A DNA stretch of 64,000 nt from Methylomonas sp. (GCA_002928965.1 PERU01000012.1:37560-101559), one strand, 5' to 3'. Positions 1 through 10,160 are shown, counted from the first letter of the stretch. The notes: generated from the letters alone by a model not told the origin. A program made the numbers and translations.

Positions 1-388
1 CGGTGACTAGAATCAAGCCGCGCGGTTTAGTGCAAACTTCTTCAAAAAACTTGGGGGCGCCCAACTCTTCCAGGGTTAAAACCTTGGATGGAATGGTCCG
101 GAAAACCGCGCCTGCGCCTCTATCTTGATTGAAGGCATTGACCCGGAAACGCGCCACACCCGGCAAGGCAAACGAAAAGTCTGTTTCCAAAAACTCTTCA
201 TAATCGCGACGCTGCTTGTCATTCATGATGTCATAAATCAGCGCGTGGACTTCTTTGTGTTCTAACGCTGGAATGTTGATGCGGCGGATATCGCCATCGA
301 CCCGAATCATGGGTGGCAACCCGGCAGAGAGATGCAAGTCCGAGGCTTTGTTTTTAACAGAAAAAGTCAACAGTTCGGCGATATCCAT
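1..388 (-). CDS. pilT: Type IV pilus retraction ATPase PilT (N-terminal part, runs off the window)
   Basis: Translating the minus strand from ATG at 386-388 gives MDIAELLTFSVKNKASDLHL and continues open to base 1 (about 129 residues). The opening, with its SDLHL motif, and the later segment LPGVARFRVNAFNQDRGAGA are hallmarks of the PilT/PilU N-terminal domain. The Walker motifs would lie beyond the edge. PilT is a hexameric cytoplasmic ATPase that depolymerises type IV pili for twitching and DNA uptake. PilT fits slightly better than PilU because of the start sequence, but the missing C-terminus prevents certainty. An AGAG-type ribosome site lies upstream. Confidence 0.88.
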   Translation of the reverse strand, partial: MDIAELLTFSVKNKASDLHLSAGLPPMIRVDGDIRRINIPALEHKEVHALIYDIMNDKQRRDYEEFLETDFSFALPGVARFRVNAFNQDRGAGAVFRTIPSKVLTLEELGAPKFFEEVCTKPRGLILVT

Positions 389-459
389 GGTTCAAATCTC
401 TATAAAGATGAAATAGTTTGAGCAAGAATAGTACAGATTGCTAATCGAATCGTGATTGA

Positions 460-801
460 CTACTCAAGCTCGTGACGCGCCGCACAATGAATGCAAAGAT
501 TGGCGTAAGGCAGAGCGGTCAGGCGCTCTTTTCTGATCGGATTTCCGCAGGTTAGACAGATGCCGTAGGTGCCTGCGTCAATATTGGAAATAGCCTGTTT
601 GATTTTTTCAACTTCATCCCGTGCGGCATTGCCTAGCGCATCCAGTACTTCGTCGTTCTCAGTCTCGACAGCTTGCTCGGAAAAATCCTGATCCAGGGGT
701 TTATCAGTATGCCTGACGTCGGCGGTGATTTTCTCCAGCCTGTCATCCAGCTCTTCCAGCATGCTAAGTAAATGACTGCGAACATCTTGATATTCTTTCA
801 T
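460..801 (-). CDS. DksA/TraR-family zinc-finger regulator (113 aa)
   Basis: An acidic N-terminal helical region (about residues 1-75) is followed by a C4 zinc finger, CLTCG then CIHCA, typical of the DksA/TraR family. These proteins insert a coiled coil into the RNA polymerase secondary channel and modulate promoter response, often with ppGpp. At 113 aa it is shorter than E. coli DksA (151 aa), so it is probably a paralogue rather than the housekeeping DksA. A GGAG ribosome site sits 7 nt before the ATG. It is divergent from icd and downstream of pilT's start on the same strand. Confidence 0.85.
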   Translation of the reverse strand: MKEYQDVRSHLLSMLEELDDRLEKITADVRHTDKPLDQDFSEQAVETENDEVLDALGNAARDEVEKIKQAISNIDAGTYGICLTCGNPIRKERLTALPYANLCIHCAARHELE

Positions 802-986
802 GAGTAACTCCGCAGCAAAGCTGCTATGGGTTGTGGCTGTTTTATAGCCGGTCGGTACCTTGCATGCTTATACAATGAACCGACAAGTGGTGCAATCAAG
901 CCATTTAATATCGATAATTAAAGTGTAAGGTATTTAATAGGTTGGCAGGCTATACTGAAGTCACAAATCATTTTACGGAGCATGGC

Positions 987-2210
987 ATGAACAAAATCCG
1001 CGTCGAAAATCCGATTGTTGAAATTGATGGCGATGAAATGACTCGAATTATCTGGCATTTCATCAAAGAGAAATTGATTCTGCCGTACCTGGATTTAACC
1101 ATTGATTATTACGATTTAGGCATTGAACATCGCGATGCCACAGATGATCAGGTGACCATTGATGCCGCACATGCGATACAGAAATACGGCGTTGGTATCA
1201 AGTGTGCCACCATCACTCCGGACGAATCACGGGTCGAGGAATTCGGGCTTAAGAAAATGTACAAATCACCGAATGGCACCATTCGTAATATTTTGGATGG
1301 CACCGTGTTTCGTGAGCCGATCATTTGCAAAAACGTGCCTCGGCTGGTACCAAATTGGACACAACCGATCTGCATTGGTCGTCATGCTTTTGGTGATCAG
1401 TATCGGGCTACGGATTTTATTACCAAAGGGAAAGGCAAGTTAACGATCAGTTTTACCCCGGATGATGGCGGTGAACAACAAAGCTTCGAGGTGTACCACT
1501 TTGAGGGTGACGGCGTAGCCTTGGCCATGTACAACACCGATGAATCCATCGCTGGCTTCGCCCGCAGTTGTTTCAACGTTGCGTTGGATAGAGGCTGGCC
1601 TCTGTATCTGTCCACTAAAAATACCATCTTGAAAAAATACGACGGTCGCTTCAAAGATATTTTCGAAGCGATTTATCAAGCTGAATATAAAGACCAATTC
1701 GTCTCCAAGGGTATTGTTTACGAGCACAAGCTGATCGACGACATGGTGGCGTCGGCCTTGAAATGGAATGGAGCATTTGTCTGGGCCTGTAAAAACTATG
1801 ACGGCGATGTGCAATCCGATACGGTTGCCCAAGGCTTTGGTTCGCTGGGCCTGATGACTTCCACGTTAGTTACCCCGGACGGCAAAATAATGGAAGCCGA
1901 AGCAGCTCATGGCACCGTTACACGGCATTATCGTATGCATCAACAAGGCAAACAGACGTCGACCAACCCGATTGCGTCGATTTTTGCCTGGACACGCGGC
2001 CTGGCTTTTCGTGGCAAATTGGATGGCAACCATGAATTGATACAGTTTTGCGAAACATTGGAAAAAGTCTGTGTTGATACGGTTGAATCGGGAAAAATGA
2101 CCAAGGATTTAGCGCTTTGTATCTATGGCGATGATTTGAATGACGCGCATTACTTGAGTACCGAAGCGTTTTTGGAGGCTTTGCGAGAGAATCTTGAAAG
2201 CAACTATTAA
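987..2210 (+). CDS. icd: NADP-dependent isocitrate dehydrogenase (eukaryotic-type subfamily)
   Basis: Converts isocitrate to 2-oxoglutarate with NADP in the TCA cycle. The 407-aa protein begins [20 protein letters not shown] and contains the substrate/metal segments [19 protein letters not shown] and [12 protein letters not shown], which place it in the homodimeric type II family shared with eukaryotic IDH, not the E. coli Icd type. Length matches that family (about 400-415). The reading frame is open to a TTG at 942, but I chose ATG 987 because ACGGAG at 975-980 is a good ribosome site 6 nt upstream and because family members start here. Confidence 0.93.
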   Translation: MNKIRVENPIVEIDGDEMTRIIWHFIKEKLILPYLDLTIDYYDLGIEHRDATDDQVTIDAAHAIQKYGVGIKCATITPDESRVEEFGLKKMYKSPNGTIRNILDGTVFREPIICKNVPRLVPNWTQPICIGRHAFGDQYRATDFITKGKGKLTISFTPDDGGEQQSFEVYHFEGDGVALAMYNTDESIAGFARSCFNVALDRGWPLYLSTKNTILKKYDGRFKDIFEAIYQAEYKDQFVSKGIVYEHKLIDDMVASALKWNGAFVWACKNYDGDVQSDTVAQGFGSLGLMTSTLVTPDGKIMEAEAAHGTVTRHYRMHQQGKQTSTNPIASIFAWTRGLAFRGKLDGNHELIQFCETLEKVCVDTVESGKMTKDLALCIYGDDLNDAHYLSTEAFLEALRENLESNY

Positions 2211-2445
2211 ACATTTCGGAAATACAGCGCCAAGGGCTTTAGCTGGTCAGTCAATAGTTTTTTTACGGGATCAGCTTAAATGACCAAGGCAAGTGGTGAG
2301 GATCGGACATCAGTGGGCACAGGGTTCTCCTTATTAAAACAAAGCAATGGCTGTGGTTGTGGTATTTATGGCTAGATTAATAAGTAAACTCATCTAGACT
2401 TTGCTTTTAAATACACTTTTTATGATGGCTGGCAGACATAACCTT

Positions 2446-3486
2446 ATGGTTTTACACAAAGTGCTGGGATTGTTGATTCCCTTGTTTTTTAGCGGCTTGG
2501 TTTGGGCTGACTCGCTGCGGATAAATCCAAATCATCCCGAACAATACACGGTGGTGAAGGGTGATACTTTATGGGATATATCCGGTAAATTTCTGGAAAA
2601 TCCCTGGCAATGGCCTGAGCTATGGGGCAACAATCCACACATCAAAAATCCTCACTGGATTTATCCTGGTGATACGCTGTATTTCTCGTATGAAAATGGC
2701 GAGCCTCGCTTGAGTCTGTCGCCTTCTGACAGTTACGGTAAAGTGCCGGACTTGGTTCCGCATATTCGTGAATCATCGATCAAGCAAGCCATACCCATGA
2801 TTCCCAGCGATGCCATTTCCCAGTTTTTAAGTACACCAAAAGTGGTTTCCGGTGATGAAATTGCTGCATCACCTTATGTATTGGAAATTGCCGATGAGCA
2901 TCTGGTGGCCGGTAGTGGTGATCGGATTTATGTGCGGGCTATCGAAAACCCTGAGGGGTTAGGTTATACGGTTTATCGTCAGGGCAAGCCTTACATTAGC
3001 CCGGAGACTCAGGAGATCCTGGGGTTTGAAGCTGAGTATATTGCCGATACATTGGTTGAGTCACCTGGTGATCCTGCCACGCTCAGGATCACCAAATCCG
3101 ATAGCGAAGTTCGTCGTGGTGATCGTTTGTTGTTGAGTTCTGAAGGCGAAATGGCGCTCAACTATTTTCCCAGACCACCCGAGCAACGCGTTTCAGGTAG
3201 CATCATTCGGGTGATGGGCGGGGTATCTCAGATTGGTCTGCATAATATTGTGGTGATTGACAAAGGCAAAATCGACGGTCTGGAAGTTGGCCACACCTTG
3301 GATATCTATAAAAGAGGTAGAGTGGTAGTCGATAAAATCCAATCGGATGAAGCTGTACCCGTTAAATTGCCAGATGAATTTGGTGGGCAATTAATGGTTT
3401 TCAGGGTGTTTGAGCGGGTCAGCTTTGCTTTGGTGATGAAAGCCACTTCGGCGATGCATGTATTGGACAGGGTGCAGACGCCATAG
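2446..3486 (+). CDS. Secreted LysM-domain protein (upstream of dprA)
   Basis: A signal peptide (MVLHKVLGLLIPLFFSGLVWA, cleavage after VWA) is followed by a LysM domain at about residues 35-85, recognisable from YTVVKGDTLWDISGKFLENP, WPELWGNNP and IYPGDTL. LysM binds peptidoglycan glycans. The remaining ~260 residues are a conserved companion region without a catalytic motif I recognise. A LysM protein directly before dprA is a common proteobacterial arrangement. The start is uncertain: in-frame starts exist at 2401 (TTG), 2422 and 2446, none with a strong ribosome site; 2446 gives the most standard signal peptide. Its 3' end overlaps the longest possible dprA frame. Confidence 0.85.
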   Translation: MVLHKVLGLLIPLFFSGLVWADSLRINPNHPEQYTVVKGDTLWDISGKFLENPWQWPELWGNNPHIKNPHWIYPGDTLYFSYENGEPRLSLSPSDSYGKVPDLVPHIRESSIKQAIPMIPSDAISQFLSTPKVVSGDEIAASPYVLEIADEHLVAGSGDRIYVRAIENPEGLGYTVYRQGKPYISPETQEILGFEAEYIADTLVESPGDPATLRITKSDSEVRRGDRLLLSSEGEMALNYFPRPPEQRVSGSIIRVMGGVSQIGLHNIVVIDKGKIDGLEVGHTLDIYKRGRVVVDKIQSDEAVPVKLPDEFGGQLMVFRVFERVSFALVMKATSAMHVLDRVQTP

Positions 3487-3547
3487 CATCAAATACCGCC
3501 GCGTCATATTGACGCGGTATGCTTCCAATTTCGGAGCAAGACTGTTT

Positions 3548-4645
3548 TTGTCAAAAGATCTCAATATACACATCAAATACTGGTTAGCACTGACCCGTGT
3601 ATCAGGTGTTGGGCCTGTGGCCGCTCAACGACTGCTGGCGCATTTTTCAATTGAACAGATTTTTCACGAATCACGAGCCGGATTGATCAGTTTGGGGTTT
3701 AGTGAAAAACTCGTTGATGCTTTGCAAAATCCGCCTTGGCAGCGCGTTGAGGAGGATTTGCTGTGGCTTGAACAGCCCGAAAATTTTGCTTTTAGCCTTG
3801 AAGATGCCGCCTATCCTGAGCAATTAAAAGAGATTGCAGATCCTCCGCCCGTATTATTTGTCAAAGGTATCTCAGAGTTATTGCATCAGTCGCAACTTGC
3901 CATGGTGGGTAGTCGCAATCCATCTGGCGTGGGCGTAAAAATCGCTACCGAATTTGCTCAAGCGTTGGCCGAAGCCGGTTTTGTAATTACCAGTGGCATG
4001 GCGCTAGGTATTGATGCAGCCAGTCATCAGGGGGCGTTAAATGTGGGCGGTTTAACCATCGCGGTGGCGGGTACCGGTCTGGATAGAGTGTATCCCGCTT
4101 GTCATAAGAAATTGGCTACTGATATTGTTGCGCATGGCGCTTTGGTGTCTGAATTTCCTCCCGGCACGACAGCCAAGGCGGGTCACTTTCCGCGGCGTAA
4201 TCGAATTATTAGTGGGTTATGCCAGGGGTTGTTGGTGGTTGAAGCTGCCCAGCAAAGCGGTTCATTGATTACTGCCCGAATGGCTTTGGAACAAAATCGT
4301 GAAGTATTTGCTATTCCAGGCTCCATTCATAATCCCTTGGCGCGCGGTTGTAACGCTTTAATTCGTGAAGGCGCAAAATTAGTGGAGACGGTTGAGGATA
4401 TTTTTGAAGAATTAGGTCAATACAATCAAGTATATAAGTCGATTGGCGCGCAAATAGAGCAGACGGTGCTTGACCTGGAGCAACAAAATCTATTGAAATT
4501 GATTCCGTTCAGCCCGATAACGGTTGACAATCTGGTTCAGGAAAGCGGGTATTCGGTGGACGTTGTATCATCCATGCTGCTGGTCCTGGAACTGCAAGGC
4601 TACGTTGCCGCGGCGGCTGGTGGTAGCTATTACCGAATTCAATAA
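3548..4645 (+). CDS. dprA: DNA processing protein DprA (Smf)
   Basis: DprA binds incoming single-stranded DNA and loads RecA during natural transformation. The Rossmann-like core is evident: AMVGSRNPSGVG, SGMALGIDAASHQGAL, VAGTGLDRVYP, SEFPPGT and FPRRNRIISGL are classic DprA signatures, followed by a C-terminal winged-helix-like region. The frame is open back to an ATG at 3458, overlapping the LysM gene by 29 bp. The conserved protein begins near IKYWLALTRV, so a TTG at 3548 (or CTG at 3542, 6 nt after GGAG at 3532-3535) is more likely. A strong hairpin (8-bp stem, 3499-3517) lies between the two genes without a T run. Confidence 0.9.
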   Translation: MSKDLNIHIKYWLALTRVSGVGPVAAQRLLAHFSIEQIFHESRAGLISLGFSEKLVDALQNPPWQRVEEDLLWLEQPENFAFSLEDAAYPEQLKEIADPPPVLFVKGISELLHQSQLAMVGSRNPSGVGVKIATEFAQALAEAGFVITSGMALGIDAASHQGALNVGGLTIAVAGTGLDRVYPACHKKLATDIVAHGALVSEFPPGTTAKAGHFPRRNRIISGLCQGLLVVEAAQQSGSLITARMALEQNREVFAIPGSIHNPLARGCNALIREGAKLVETVEDIFEELGQYNQVYKSIGAQIEQTVLDLEQQNLLKLIPFSPITVDNLVQESGYSVDVVSSMLLVLELQGYVAAAAGGSYYRIQ

Positions 4646-4653
4646 AGGCTCTA

Positions 4654-5121
4654 ATGAAAGAAGATATTTTTGATGTGCTGATTTATCTGTTTGAAAACTA
4701 TCTGGATGGGGATAGCGACAATTATCCCGATACGGATTTGATTGCCAGTGAACTACTGGATGCCGGTTTTCAACAACCTGATGTCAGCAAAGCCTTTGAT
4801 TGGCTGGAGTCACTGGCGGAGACGGATACTATCGTTCCTGCGGTCTCATCCTCATTCCGGATTTTTAGCTCTCAGGAAGACGCCGTATTTGATCTGGAAT
4901 GCCGTGATTTTCTGATGTTCCTTGAACATGCGGGTATTTTGACCGCAGCCAACAGGGAAATCGCCATTGATAGGGCGATGGCGCTGAAAGACGAAGATAT
5001 TACCCTGGATAAGCTAAAGTGGATTGTGTTGATGGTGTTGTTGAGTCAACCCGGCGATAGCGCTGCTTTTTCTCGTATGGAAGATATCGTGTACGACTTG
5101 ATACCTACTTCTTTACATTGA
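4654..5121 (+). CDS. smg: Smg family protein (DUF494)
   Basis: The 155-aa acidic protein starts MKEDIFDVLIYLFENYLDGD, the characteristic Smg/DUF494 opening, and contains the family pattern of an N-terminal helical region and C-terminal LDKLKWIVLMVLLSQPGD. Its biochemical role is unknown. Position between dprA and topA is the standard proteobacterial order (dprA-smg-topA) and supports the call. Spacing is 8 bp from dprA and 15 bp to topA, so the three are probably co-transcribed. Confidence 0.92.
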   Translation: MKEDIFDVLIYLFENYLDGDSDNYPDTDLIASELLDAGFQQPDVSKAFDWLESLAETDTIVPAVSSSFRIFSSQEDAVFDLECRDFLMFLEHAGILTAANREIAIDRAMALKDEDITLDKLKWIVLMVLLSQPGDSAAFSRMEDIVYDLIPTSLH

Positions 5122-5136
5122 TTTGTTACGGATAGC

Positions 5137-7455
5137 ATGAGCAAAAGTTTAGTCATTGTAGAGTCACCCGCCAAATGCAAAACCATCGAAAAATACCTGG
5201 GCAAAGATTTTCAGGTGCTTGCGTCTTATGGGCATGTCCGTGATTTAATTCCAAAAGAAGGTGCGGTTGATCCTGAGAATGGTTTTGCCATGAAATATCA
5301 GGTGATTGATCGCAATCAACGCCACCTGCAGGAAATCGGCAAAGCCATTAAAAATGTCGATACCTTGTATCTGGCGACTGACCCGGACAGAGAAGGTGAA
5401 GCCATTTCCTGGCATGTTTTTGAGCATCTGAAAGAAAAAAAGCTGCTTAAAGACAAACAGGTGCTGAGGGTGGTGTTTCATGAAATCACCAAAAAAGCCG
5501 TTACCGAAGCCATCGAACACCCGACAGAATTATCCGTCACCATGGTAAATGCCCAACAAGCCAGACGTGCGTTGGATTATCTGGTGGGTTTTAATTTATC
5601 ACCGCTGCTGTGGAAAAAAATTCGCCGAGGTTTGTCGGCAGGCCGGGTACAAAGCCCTGCTTTAAGAATGATCGTTGAACGTGAACTGGAAATCGAGGCC
5701 TTCAAAACCCGTGAATATTGGTCGCATACCGCTGATGCTACGGCACAAGGCCAGCCTTTTAAGGCCAAGTTAACCCATTTTAACGGCGAGAAGCTGAGTC
5801 AGTTCAGTTTCACCGCTGAAGAACAAGCCAATCAAGTAAAGCAAGCCTTGCTGGATGCCGGTGACGGACAATTGATTGTCGCTAAGTTGGAGAAAAAGCA
5901 ACGCAGTAAAAATCCAGCCCCACCTTTCATAACATCGACTTTACAGCAGGAGGCTGCGCGTAAGCTAGGGTTTACCACCAAGCGCACTATGATGGTGGCG
6001 CAACAGCTGTATGAAGGTATCGATCTGGGTGGCGAAACGGTCGGCTTGATTTCATATATGCGTACCGATTCGGTCAACTTGGCTGATGAAGCGCTGGCTG
6101 ATATTCGAGCCTTGATCGCCGAAAAATACGGCCAGGATAATGTACCGAAAGAGCCGCGACAGTTTAAAACCAAATCCAAAAACGCTCAGGAAGCGCATGA
6201 GGCTATTCGGCCAACATCGGTGCAACGCTTGCCTGAGCAAGTCAAAGAGCGGCTGACGGTTGAACAATTCAAACTGTACGATTTGATCTGGAAACGGACC
6301 GTGGCTTGTCAGATGGTGCATGCCACACTCAATCTGGTAGCCGTGGACTTGAATTGCGGCAGCGACCAAAACGTATTTCGTGCTACCGGTTCTACCGTGA
6401 CCAATCCAGGTTTCATGATGGTGTACTTGGAAGGTGTTGACGATAGTAAGGAAGCGACTGACGACCAGGATCGTTTGTTGCCGCCGATGGAAGAAGGGCG
6501 GCCTGTCATCCTGAACGACGTCACTGCAAACCAGCATTTTACCGAGCCGCCACCGCGTTACAGCGAGGCCAGTTTGGTTAAAGCATTGGAAGAACACGGT
6601 ATTGGTCGGCCTTCAACCTATGCAACCATCATTTCAACCCTGCAAAATCGTGAGTACGTGACGATTGATGTCAAGCGGTTTTATCCGACCGATGTTGGGC
6701 GTATCGTCAATAAATTTTTGACCGAGCATTTTACCAAGTACGTCGATTACGATTTTACGGCTAATCTGGAAGATGATCTGGATGCGGTGGCACGTGGAGA
6801 GAAAGACTGGATTCCGTTAATGAACGATTTCTGGCGTCCGTTCACCCAGTTGATCAACGAAAAGGAAGAGTCGGTACAACGCAAGGATGTAACACAGGAA
6901 AGCATTGATGAAAAATGTCCAGAGTGCGGCAGTCCTTTGTCCATTCGGCTAGGTCGAAATGGACGCTTCATTGGTTGTACCAATTATCCAACCTGTTCAT
7001 ACACCCGCAACTTAGGTGAAGACAATGCTGCGGCTACGTCAGAGCCGGAAGTGGTTGAAGGTCGGGTCTGTCCAAAATGTGCGTCGCCGTTAGTGATCAA
7101 AACCGGGCGGTATGGCAAGTTCGTCGGTTGTAGCGCTTATCCAACCTGCAAGCATATCGAGCCATTGGAAAAGCCACAGGACACGGGGGTTGCTTGTCCG
7201 CAGTGCAAAACAGGCTCGATACTTAAGCGTAAAGCCCGGAGTGGCAAGATTTTTTATTCCTGTTCAGAATATCCTAAATGTGATTACGCCTTGTGGGATG
7301 CGCCCATCAAGGAAAGCTGTCCAGATTGCCAATGGCCGATTCTGACCCTGAAAACGACCAAGCGGCGAGGCACTGAAAAAGTTTGCCCGCAAAAAGAGTG
7401 TAAATATGCCACGCCCTATGAGGGTGATCCTGATGATGTCAACGGTCCAGGCTAA
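5137..7455 (+). CDS. topA: DNA topoisomerase I (type IA)
   Basis: Relaxes negative supercoils by transient single-strand cleavage. The 772-aa protein has an N-terminal Toprim domain (E9 in VIVESPAK; DPDREGE at 82-88 for Mg binding), the type IA core with catalytic tyrosine Y307 in GLISYMRTDS, and three C-terminal C4 zinc ribbons starting near CPECGSPL, CPKCASPL and CPQCKTGS, followed by another Cys cluster (CPDCQWPI). Length is slightly below E. coli TopA (865 aa), consistent with a shorter C-terminal tail. Last gene of the dprA-smg-topA group; convergent with the DUF192 gene 8 bp downstream. Confidence 0.97.
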   Translation: MSKSLVIVESPAKCKTIEKYLGKDFQVLASYGHVRDLIPKEGAVDPENGFAMKYQVIDRNQRHLQEIGKAIKNVDTLYLATDPDREGEAISWHVFEHLKEKKLLKDKQVLRVVFHEITKKAVTEAIEHPTELSVTMVNAQQARRALDYLVGFNLSPLLWKKIRRGLSAGRVQSPALRMIVERELEIEAFKTREYWSHTADATAQGQPFKAKLTHFNGEKLSQFSFTAEEQANQVKQALLDAGDGQLIVAKLEKKQRSKNPAPPFITSTLQQEAARKLGFTTKRTMMVAQQLYEGIDLGGETVGLISYMRTDSVNLADEALADIRALIAEKYGQDNVPKEPRQFKTKSKNAQEAHEAIRPTSVQRLPEQVKERLTVEQFKLYDLIWKRTVACQMVHATLNLVAVDLNCGSDQNVFRATGSTVTNPGFMMVYLEGVDDSKEATDDQDRLLPPMEEGRPVILNDVTANQHFTEPPPRYSEASLVKALEEHGIGRPSTYATIISTLQNREYVTIDVKRFYPTDVGRIVNKFLTEHFTKYVDYDFTANLEDDLDAVARGEKDWIPLMNDFWRPFTQLINEKEESVQRKDVTQESIDEKCPECGSPLSIRLGRNGRFIGCTNYPTCSYTRNLGEDNAAATSEPEVVEGRVCPKCASPLVIKTGRYGKFVGCSAYPTCKHIEPLEKPQDTGVACPQCKTGSILKRKARSGKIFYSCSEYPKCDYALWDAPIKESCPDCQWPILTLKTTKRRGTEKVCPQKECKYATPYEGDPDDVNGPG

Positions 7456-7463
7456 AACCCGTG

Positions 7464-7928
7464 CTATGGCATGGTATGTTGATAATCCAGCATCACATCC
7501 TGCCCAAGCTTGATGGTGTGTCTGGCTATAAAGCCGGCGTTTACTTCCAGCATGAATTGAGCTTTTTGGTGGGAACTGTATATCGAACAGGGACTTTGTT
7601 TGCATGGCTGTAAGTTTTGCAGCATTGAAACAATCTTGCCGGTTTCGGATAAAAACAATACGTCTAGTGCCAGCAGGGTGTTTTTCATCCATACTCCCCT
7701 AACGTCTTCGTCTGGATAAACAAATAGCATGCCTGCATTATTTTCCAGTGTTGTTCTCTGCATGAGTCCAAATTCACGCAGTTCTTGGGTGTCTGCTATT
7801 TCTACATGTAATGTAAGATCGTTTGTAAAGCTTATTACACCCGGTTTAAGCAGGTTATCAGGGTATGAGGCAGGCGCATTCAATAGGAATACTAAGCTGT
7901 GGATAATGCGTATAAATCGAATGTTCAT
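7464..7928 (-). CDS. DUF192 family exported protein
   Basis: A 154-aa protein with a hydrophobic N-terminus (FIRIIHSLVFLLNAPASY, probable signal peptide) and the DUF192 core: VEIADTQELREFGLMQRTTL, NAGMLFVYPDEDVRGVWMKN and ALDVLFLSETGKIV. DUF192 proteins are small beta-rich periplasmic or surface proteins of unknown function. The C-terminus ends DVMLDYQHTMP, slightly atypical. It is convergent with topA and I see no shared terminator in the 8-bp gap. Confidence 0.87.
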   Translation of the reverse strand: MNIRFIRIIHSLVFLLNAPASYPDNLLKPGVISFTNDLTLHVEIADTQELREFGLMQRTTLENNAGMLFVYPDEDVRGVWMKNTLLALDVLFLSETGKIVSMLQNLQPCKQSPCSIYSSHQKAQFMLEVNAGFIARHTIKLGQDVMLDYQHTMP

Positions 7929-7996
7929 GCTGAGTCAGAGATATTGGAGTTGTTTTTGCTAGGTTGGCTGATTATAATGCCGCGTTCAATTGTTTT

Positions 7997-8080
<84 letters not shown>

Positions 8081-8189
8081 TTTCTTTTCTGTAAAGTCAC
8101 AGCGATACAGCACCTTTTTCCTGAAGACATGAATCCCGCTGGTCGGCACCCGAATTCAACTCTTTCTTTTTATTTATTGAGGTAATGCA

Positions 8190-9491
8190 ATGCAAGTTTC
8201 TGTCGAGAAGACATCAGAATTAAGCCGTAAAATGACTGTGAGTGTGCCTGATGCCGTACTCCAGGAAAAAATGGAAACACGCTTTAAAAAACTGGCTCGG
8301 GAAGTTAAGGTGGATGGCTTTCGGCCCGGCAAAGTTCCGACCAGCATGGTTAAAAAGCTCTACGGAGATCGCGTCAAACAGGAAGTCGCTGGTGATTTGA
8401 TTCAATCGACCTACTTTGAAGCGTTGCAACAGCAAGAGTTAGTGCCTGCGGGCCATCCAAACATCGTGCCTGCCGATAAAACCGAAGGGTTTGAATATAT
8501 TGCAGAATTTGAAGTGTATCCTGAAGTGGCTCTGGATGCCGTTAGTAGTCTGGAAATTAGCCGTCCGACTGCCAGCGTAACCGATGCTGATGTTGACAGC
8601 ATGATCGATAAACTGAGACAGCAAAAGAAAGTCTGGAATGTCACCGAGCGAGCCTCCCAAGAAGGTGACAAGGTAACCATCCATTTTGCCGGTGTCTCCG
8701 AAGGCGAGAACTTCACTGACGGCAAGGTAGAGAACTATGCGGTTGAGATCGGCGGCAACCAAATGATTCCTGGTTTTGAAGATGAACTTAAAGGATTATC
8801 GGTTGGCGAAACCAAAAAATTCAACATCACGTTCCCTGAAAAATACAATAGCGAGAAATTGGCAGGTAAAACAGCCGAATTCGAAATTGATATGGTTAAG
8901 GTGGAAGAGGCTGTGTTGCCAGAGGTGGATGCCGAGTTTATCAAAGCCTACGGTGTGGAAGACGGAGATGTCGATAGTTTTCGGGCTGACGTTAGAGTCA
9001 ACATGGAGCGCGAACTGGTTCAAGGGTTGAAAAACAAGTTGAAAACCGCTGTCATGGATGCATTGTATGACAACGTTAATATTACCTTGCCCAACGCGTT
9101 GATCGATCAAGAGATTCAAGCCTTGATGAAGCCGTATATGGAGCGTGCCAGCAAAGCCCGCCTCAAACTGGAAGATTTGAATTTGCCGCGGGATATGTTT
9201 GAAAATCAGGCCAAACGCCGCGTGGCATTAGGTTTGATTTTGGGCGAAATCATTCAGAAAAATGATATTAAAGTCGATGCCGATAAGGTACGTGCGGTAA
9301 TCGATGATATGGCTAAGAGTTATGAGAAGCCAGAAGATGTTGTTAACTGGTACTATGCTGACAATTCTCGTTTAAATGATGTCCAACAGATGGTGTTGGA
9401 AGATCAGGCTGTGGCCTGGGTTATTGAACGTGCAAAAGTGACCGATCAAAGTGTTGGCTTTGAAGATGTCATGGATCGTCAACAAGCATAG
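8190..9491 (+). CDS. tig: Trigger factor (ribosome-associated chaperone / PPIase)
   Basis: The first chaperone to meet nascent chains at the ribosome exit. The 433-aa protein has the ribosome-binding N-terminal domain with the signature GFRPGKVPTSMVKK (about residues 44-57), an FKBP-type PPIase domain (GDKVTIHFAGVSEGENF to about residue 250) and a C-terminal helical chaperone cradle. Length matches E. coli (432). TTGAGG at 8177-8182 is a good ribosome site 7 nt before the ATG. The tig-clpP-clpX-lon order is the classic proteobacterial cluster; only 8 bp separate it from clpP. Confidence 0.97.
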   Translation: MQVSVEKTSELSRKMTVSVPDAVLQEKMETRFKKLAREVKVDGFRPGKVPTSMVKKLYGDRVKQEVAGDLIQSTYFEALQQQELVPAGHPNIVPADKTEGFEYIAEFEVYPEVALDAVSSLEISRPTASVTDADVDSMIDKLRQQKKVWNVTERASQEGDKVTIHFAGVSEGENFTDGKVENYAVEIGGNQMIPGFEDELKGLSVGETKKFNITFPEKYNSEKLAGKTAEFEIDMVKVEEAVLPEVDAEFIKAYGVEDGDVDSFRADVRVNMERELVQGLKNKLKTAVMDALYDNVNITLPNALIDQEIQALMKPYMERASKARLKLEDLNLPRDMFENQAKRRVALGLILGEIIQKNDIKVDADKVRAVIDDMAKSYEKPEDVVNWYYADNSRLNDVQQMVLEDQAVAWVIERAKVTDQSVGFEDVMDRQQA

Positions 9492-9499
9492 GAATCTGA

Positions 9500-10132
9500 A
9501 TGATAAATCTGAATGGCATAAATAGCATCAGTCCCCAGGCCGCAGGCGGTCTGGTGCCTATAGTGGTCGAGCAAACCGCTCGTGGAGAACGCTCTTTCGA
9601 TATCTACTCGCGATTACTGAAGGAGCGAGTGATCTTTTTGGTGGGCCAGGTTGAAGATTACATGGCAAACCTAGTGGTTGCCCAATTACTGTTTTTAGAG
9701 TCGGAAAACCCCGATAAGGATATTCATCTGTATATCAACTCTCCTGGTGGTTCAGTGACAGCCGGCATGTCTATTTATGACACCATGCAATTCATCAAGC
9801 CTGATGTTAGCACTATGTGCATAGGTCAGGCAGCCAGTATGGGCGCTCTATTGCTGGCTGGCGGTGCTGCAGGTAAGCGATATTGCTTGCCGCATTCGCG
9901 AGTGATGATTCACCAGCCATTGGGCGGTTTTCAGGGGCAGGCCTCGGATTTTGATATTCATGCACGTGAGATTTTGGCAATCCGTGACAGGTTGAATAAA
10001 ATTCTATCGCTGCATACGGGACAGCCGCTGGAAAAGATCCAGCAAGATACCGACAGGGACAATTTTCTCAGTGCTGAGCAAGCGGTTGACTATGGTTTGA
10101 TCGACAAAGTGTTAACCAGTCGAAGCGTTTAA
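9500..10132 (+). CDS. clpP: ATP-dependent Clp protease proteolytic subunit
   Basis: Forms the double-heptamer serine protease chamber used with ClpX or ClpA. The 210-aa protein shows nucleophile S113 in [11 protein letters not shown]138 in [10 protein letters not shown] and D187 in DTDRDNFLS, aligned with S111/H136/D185 of the E. coli precursor by a constant +2 offset. A short N-terminal propeptide (about 15 aa) precedes [14 protein letters not shown]. It is translated close behind tig and is followed by a hairpin and then clpX. Confidence 0.97.
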   Translation: MINLNGINSISPQAAGGLVPIVVEQTARGERSFDIYSRLLKERVIFLVGQVEDYMANLVVAQLLFLESENPDKDIHLYINSPGGSVTAGMSIYDTMQFIKPDVSTMCIGQAASMGALLLAGGAAGKRYCLPHSRVMIHQPLGGFQGQASDFDIHAREILAIRDRLNKILSLHTGQPLEKIQQDTDRDNFLSAEQAVDYGLIDKVLTSRSV

Positions 10133-10137
10133 TCCAA

Positions 10138-10160
10138 ACTTCGCCGCTTTGCGGCGAAGT
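10138..10160 (+). other. Strong hairpin between clpP and clpX
   Basis: Positions 10138-10147 and 10151-10160 form a perfect 10-bp stem (ACTTCGCCGC / GCGGCGAAGT) with a 3-nt TTT loop. It starts 5 bp after the clpP stop. No T run follows, so it looks like an RNA-stability or processing hairpin rather than an intrinsic terminator. It could set different clpP and clpX mRNA levels. Confidence 0.7.

Noticed and set aside
1148..2214. Several antisense frames within icd and similar shadows in topA, dnaK, carB and others
   Set aside because: They lie opposite or out of frame with clearly conserved genes and show no protein-family features.
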